DNA from: Pseudomonadota bacterium
GTDB lineage: Bacteria > Myxococcota > Polyangia > Polyangiales > Polyangiaceae
Length of the DNA: 6,362 bases
Direction: 5' to 3'
NCBI GenBank assembly: GCA_023419055.1
Contig: JAEZYO010000047.1
Location: forward strand, 1-6,362
Of the stretch, positions 5,363-6,362 are shown piece by piece; position 1 is the first letter of the stretch, and every line of letters begins with the position of its first letter. The position numbers were made by a program, and so were the translations under genes. The notes under the pieces are model-generated. The model was not told the origin of the DNA, ran no database searches, and saw only the letters and a program-made list of their open reading frames with translations.

Positions 5363-6362
5363 TCAGGGGCAGTGACCGGGAGCGTCGAGGGTCGAGCGCA
5401 GGTTCGTGATGGTTTGGTTCCATTGATCCGGAACCATCACGTGCGTGATCGCCACGACGCCGTCGTCGATGCGATCGTTCAGATGGTTCGCGTCGTCCCA
5501 GCGATCGTCGTGCACCAGGCCCTGACACTCGTTGCCGCCACAGTAGCTCGCGTCGGCGATGATGGGCTTGCCCGTCGTTTGCGAGACGAACTGCCAGCTG
5601 AGCTGCCCCTGCCGGATGCTCGTGAGGTCGCCCCGCGTCGCTCCGCCGGACGTGTTCATGAAGGTGAACTCGTCCATCGGAAAGTGCGAGATCCAGTCGG
5701 AGAAGACCGACTGGGTCATCCACGGGGAGATGTCGAGCGAGAACACGGAGTTCGGCAGGGCTGCCTTGATGGCGGCGACGATCGCTTTCATGGCGTCGCC
5801 CGCTTCCTGGAACGTGAGCGGGTTGTTCTTCTGGCTGCCTGGCGTCGCGTACTGGTAAAAGTCGGGCTCCATCAGCCAGATCACGGGCTTTTCCGTCCCG
5901 TAGCTCGAGGCAACGCCCTGCGCGTACTTTTCGTACTGCGGGATCACTCGATCGTAGAGGTGGTCGCGCAGGTACTGCGCACCCGCGGTGCACAGGTTTT
6001 CGCTGCTGGTCTGACACGTCACGTTGCAGTCGCAGAGCCCCAGATCACGCCGAGAGGTGAACGCGATGACGTAGCCGTACAGCACCGGCAGCATGTGTTC
6101 CGCGCCGGCGCCGGGCTTGAAATCGTTGAACATCCAACCGAGATTGAAATCTTCTCCGCTACCCGCCCAGGCGCTCAGGTACTCTACCTCGCTGATCTTG
6201 TCGTTGGTCCACTGGTTGTGATCCATGCCGAAATGAAAACGGCAGGTGTCGAAGACCTCGGTGAAGGTCAAGCCGCCGGTACCGCCGGTACCAGCGCCGC
6301 CCGTTCCGGAAGGCGACCCGCCGGTCCCACCCGCGCCACCCGCCGCCGGAGGTGCGCCGCCC
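5363..6362 (-). CDS. Exported glycoside hydrolase-like TIM-barrel protein, 5'-truncated by window edge
   Basis: The frame is open from the window edge (first full codon 6361-6359) to TGA at 5365-5363, giving 332 residues. The true start and probable signal peptide lie beyond the window. A TTG at 6271 could be read as a start, but the upstream Gly/Thr/Ala/Pro codons continue in frame and look like a real tether. Numbered from the first full codon, alternating strands and helices suggest a (beta/alpha)8 barrel: R-F-H-F-G-M-D (41-47), N-L-G-W-M-F-N-D (73-80), L-P-V-L-Y-G-Y-V-I-A (91-100), P-V-I-W-L-M-E-P-D-F (159-168), V-F-S-L-D-I-S-P-W (206-214), F-T-F-M-N-T (232-237), P-I-I-A-D-A-S-Y (266-273) and V-V-A-I-T-H-V-M-V (302-310). 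E165 sits where many glycosidase barrels carry their acid/base; D167, D210 and D270 end other strands. Cysteines at 40, 110, 112, 116, 124, 274, 279 and 331 suggest disulfides, as in an exported enzyme. I cannot assign a GH family or substrate. Confidence 0.75.
   Translation of the reverse strand, partial: GGAPPAAGGAGGTGGSPSGTGGAGTGGTGGLTFTEVFDTCRFHFGMDHNQWTNDKISEVEYLSAWAGSGEDFNLGWMFNDFKPGAGAEHMLPVLYGYVIAFTSRRDLGLCDCNVTCQTSSENLCTAGAQYLRDHLYDRVIPQYEKYAQGVASSYGTEKPVIWLMEPDFYQYATPGSQKNNPLTFQEAGDAMKAIVAAIKAALPNSVFSLDISPWMTQSVFSDWISHFPMDEFTFMNTSGGATRGDLTSIRQGQLSWQFVSQTTGKPIIADASYCGGNECQGLVHDDRWDDANHLNDRIDDGVVAITHVMVPDQWNQTITNLRSTLDAPGHCP
6272..6361 (-). repeat. Gly/Thr/Ala/Pro-rich tether of the barrel protein
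   Basis: Thirty codons, almost all Gly, Ala, Thr, Pro or Ser (for example G-T-G-G-A-G-T-G-G-T-G-G), with an exact 9-bp tandem duplication CCGCCGGTA at 6273-6281 and 6282-6290. It resembles the spacer between a lipoprotein signal and the mature domain, as in the Kelch protein. It is cut by the window end. Confidence 0.65.

Noticed and set aside
5199..6017. A 901-codon minus-strand open frame joining the lysyl oxidase gene to DNA upstream as one giant protein
   Set aside because: Upstream of 5198 it runs out of frame through the barrel-protein gene and gives Arg/Ser-rich shadow protein. The lipoprotein signal and ribosome binding site fix the start at 5198.

Overview
The window is visibly GC-rich and densely coding. 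It carries secreted proteins whose signal peptide is followed by long Gly/Ala/Ser/Thr linkers and cysteine-rich segments. This style (surface lipoproteins with low-complexity spacers, Kelch-type propellers and orphan extracellular enzymes) is typical of large-genome myxobacteria such as the Polyangia/Sorangium group. That placement is an inference from protein style, not from a marker gene.

Left part (1-1600, all minus strand): a 360-residue SAM-dependent methyltransferase of the Rv2258c-like type (518-1600). It is followed after about 116 bp by a small three-helix membrane protein (123-401). That gene overlaps the start of a further membrane protein which runs out of the window (1-126). The stop/start overlap of the last two indicates translational coupling.

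Middle (1601-3311): a 150-bp divergent intergenic region separates the methyltransferase from a plus-strand gene for a 515-residue putative lipoprotein (1751-3298). This protein has a signal peptide, a Gly-rich tether, an eight-cysteine module and a seven-repeat Kelch-like beta-propeller. The intergenic region contains an 8-bp perfect inverted repeat and a tandem 7-bp direct repeat that could be regulatory. The Kelch gene ends only 13 bp from the convergent end of the next gene.

Right part (3312-6362, minus strand): two genes in series for exported proteins. The upstream one is 5'-truncated by the window edge (5363-6362). It has a Gly-rich linker and then a probable TIM-barrel domain with a W-L-M-E-P-D motif resembling a glycoside hydrolase catalytic strand, but I cannot place it in a named family. 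The downstream one (3312-5198) is a 628-residue lipoprotein with a central lysyl-oxidase domain. It retains three copper-ligand histidines and both the lysine and tyrosine that form the lysine tyrosylquinone cofactor in animal lysyl oxidases. Long N- and C-terminal regions on either side of that domain are unassigned.

Taken together, 1751-6362 is a small cluster of extracytoplasmic proteins: a surface propeller, a quinone-type amine oxidase candidate and a carbohydrate-hydrolase-like barrel. It would fit remodelling or crosslinking of an extracellular matrix or breakdown of external polymers, but no substrate can be read from the sequence. I see no tRNA, rRNA, CRISPR array, transposase or integrase in the window.
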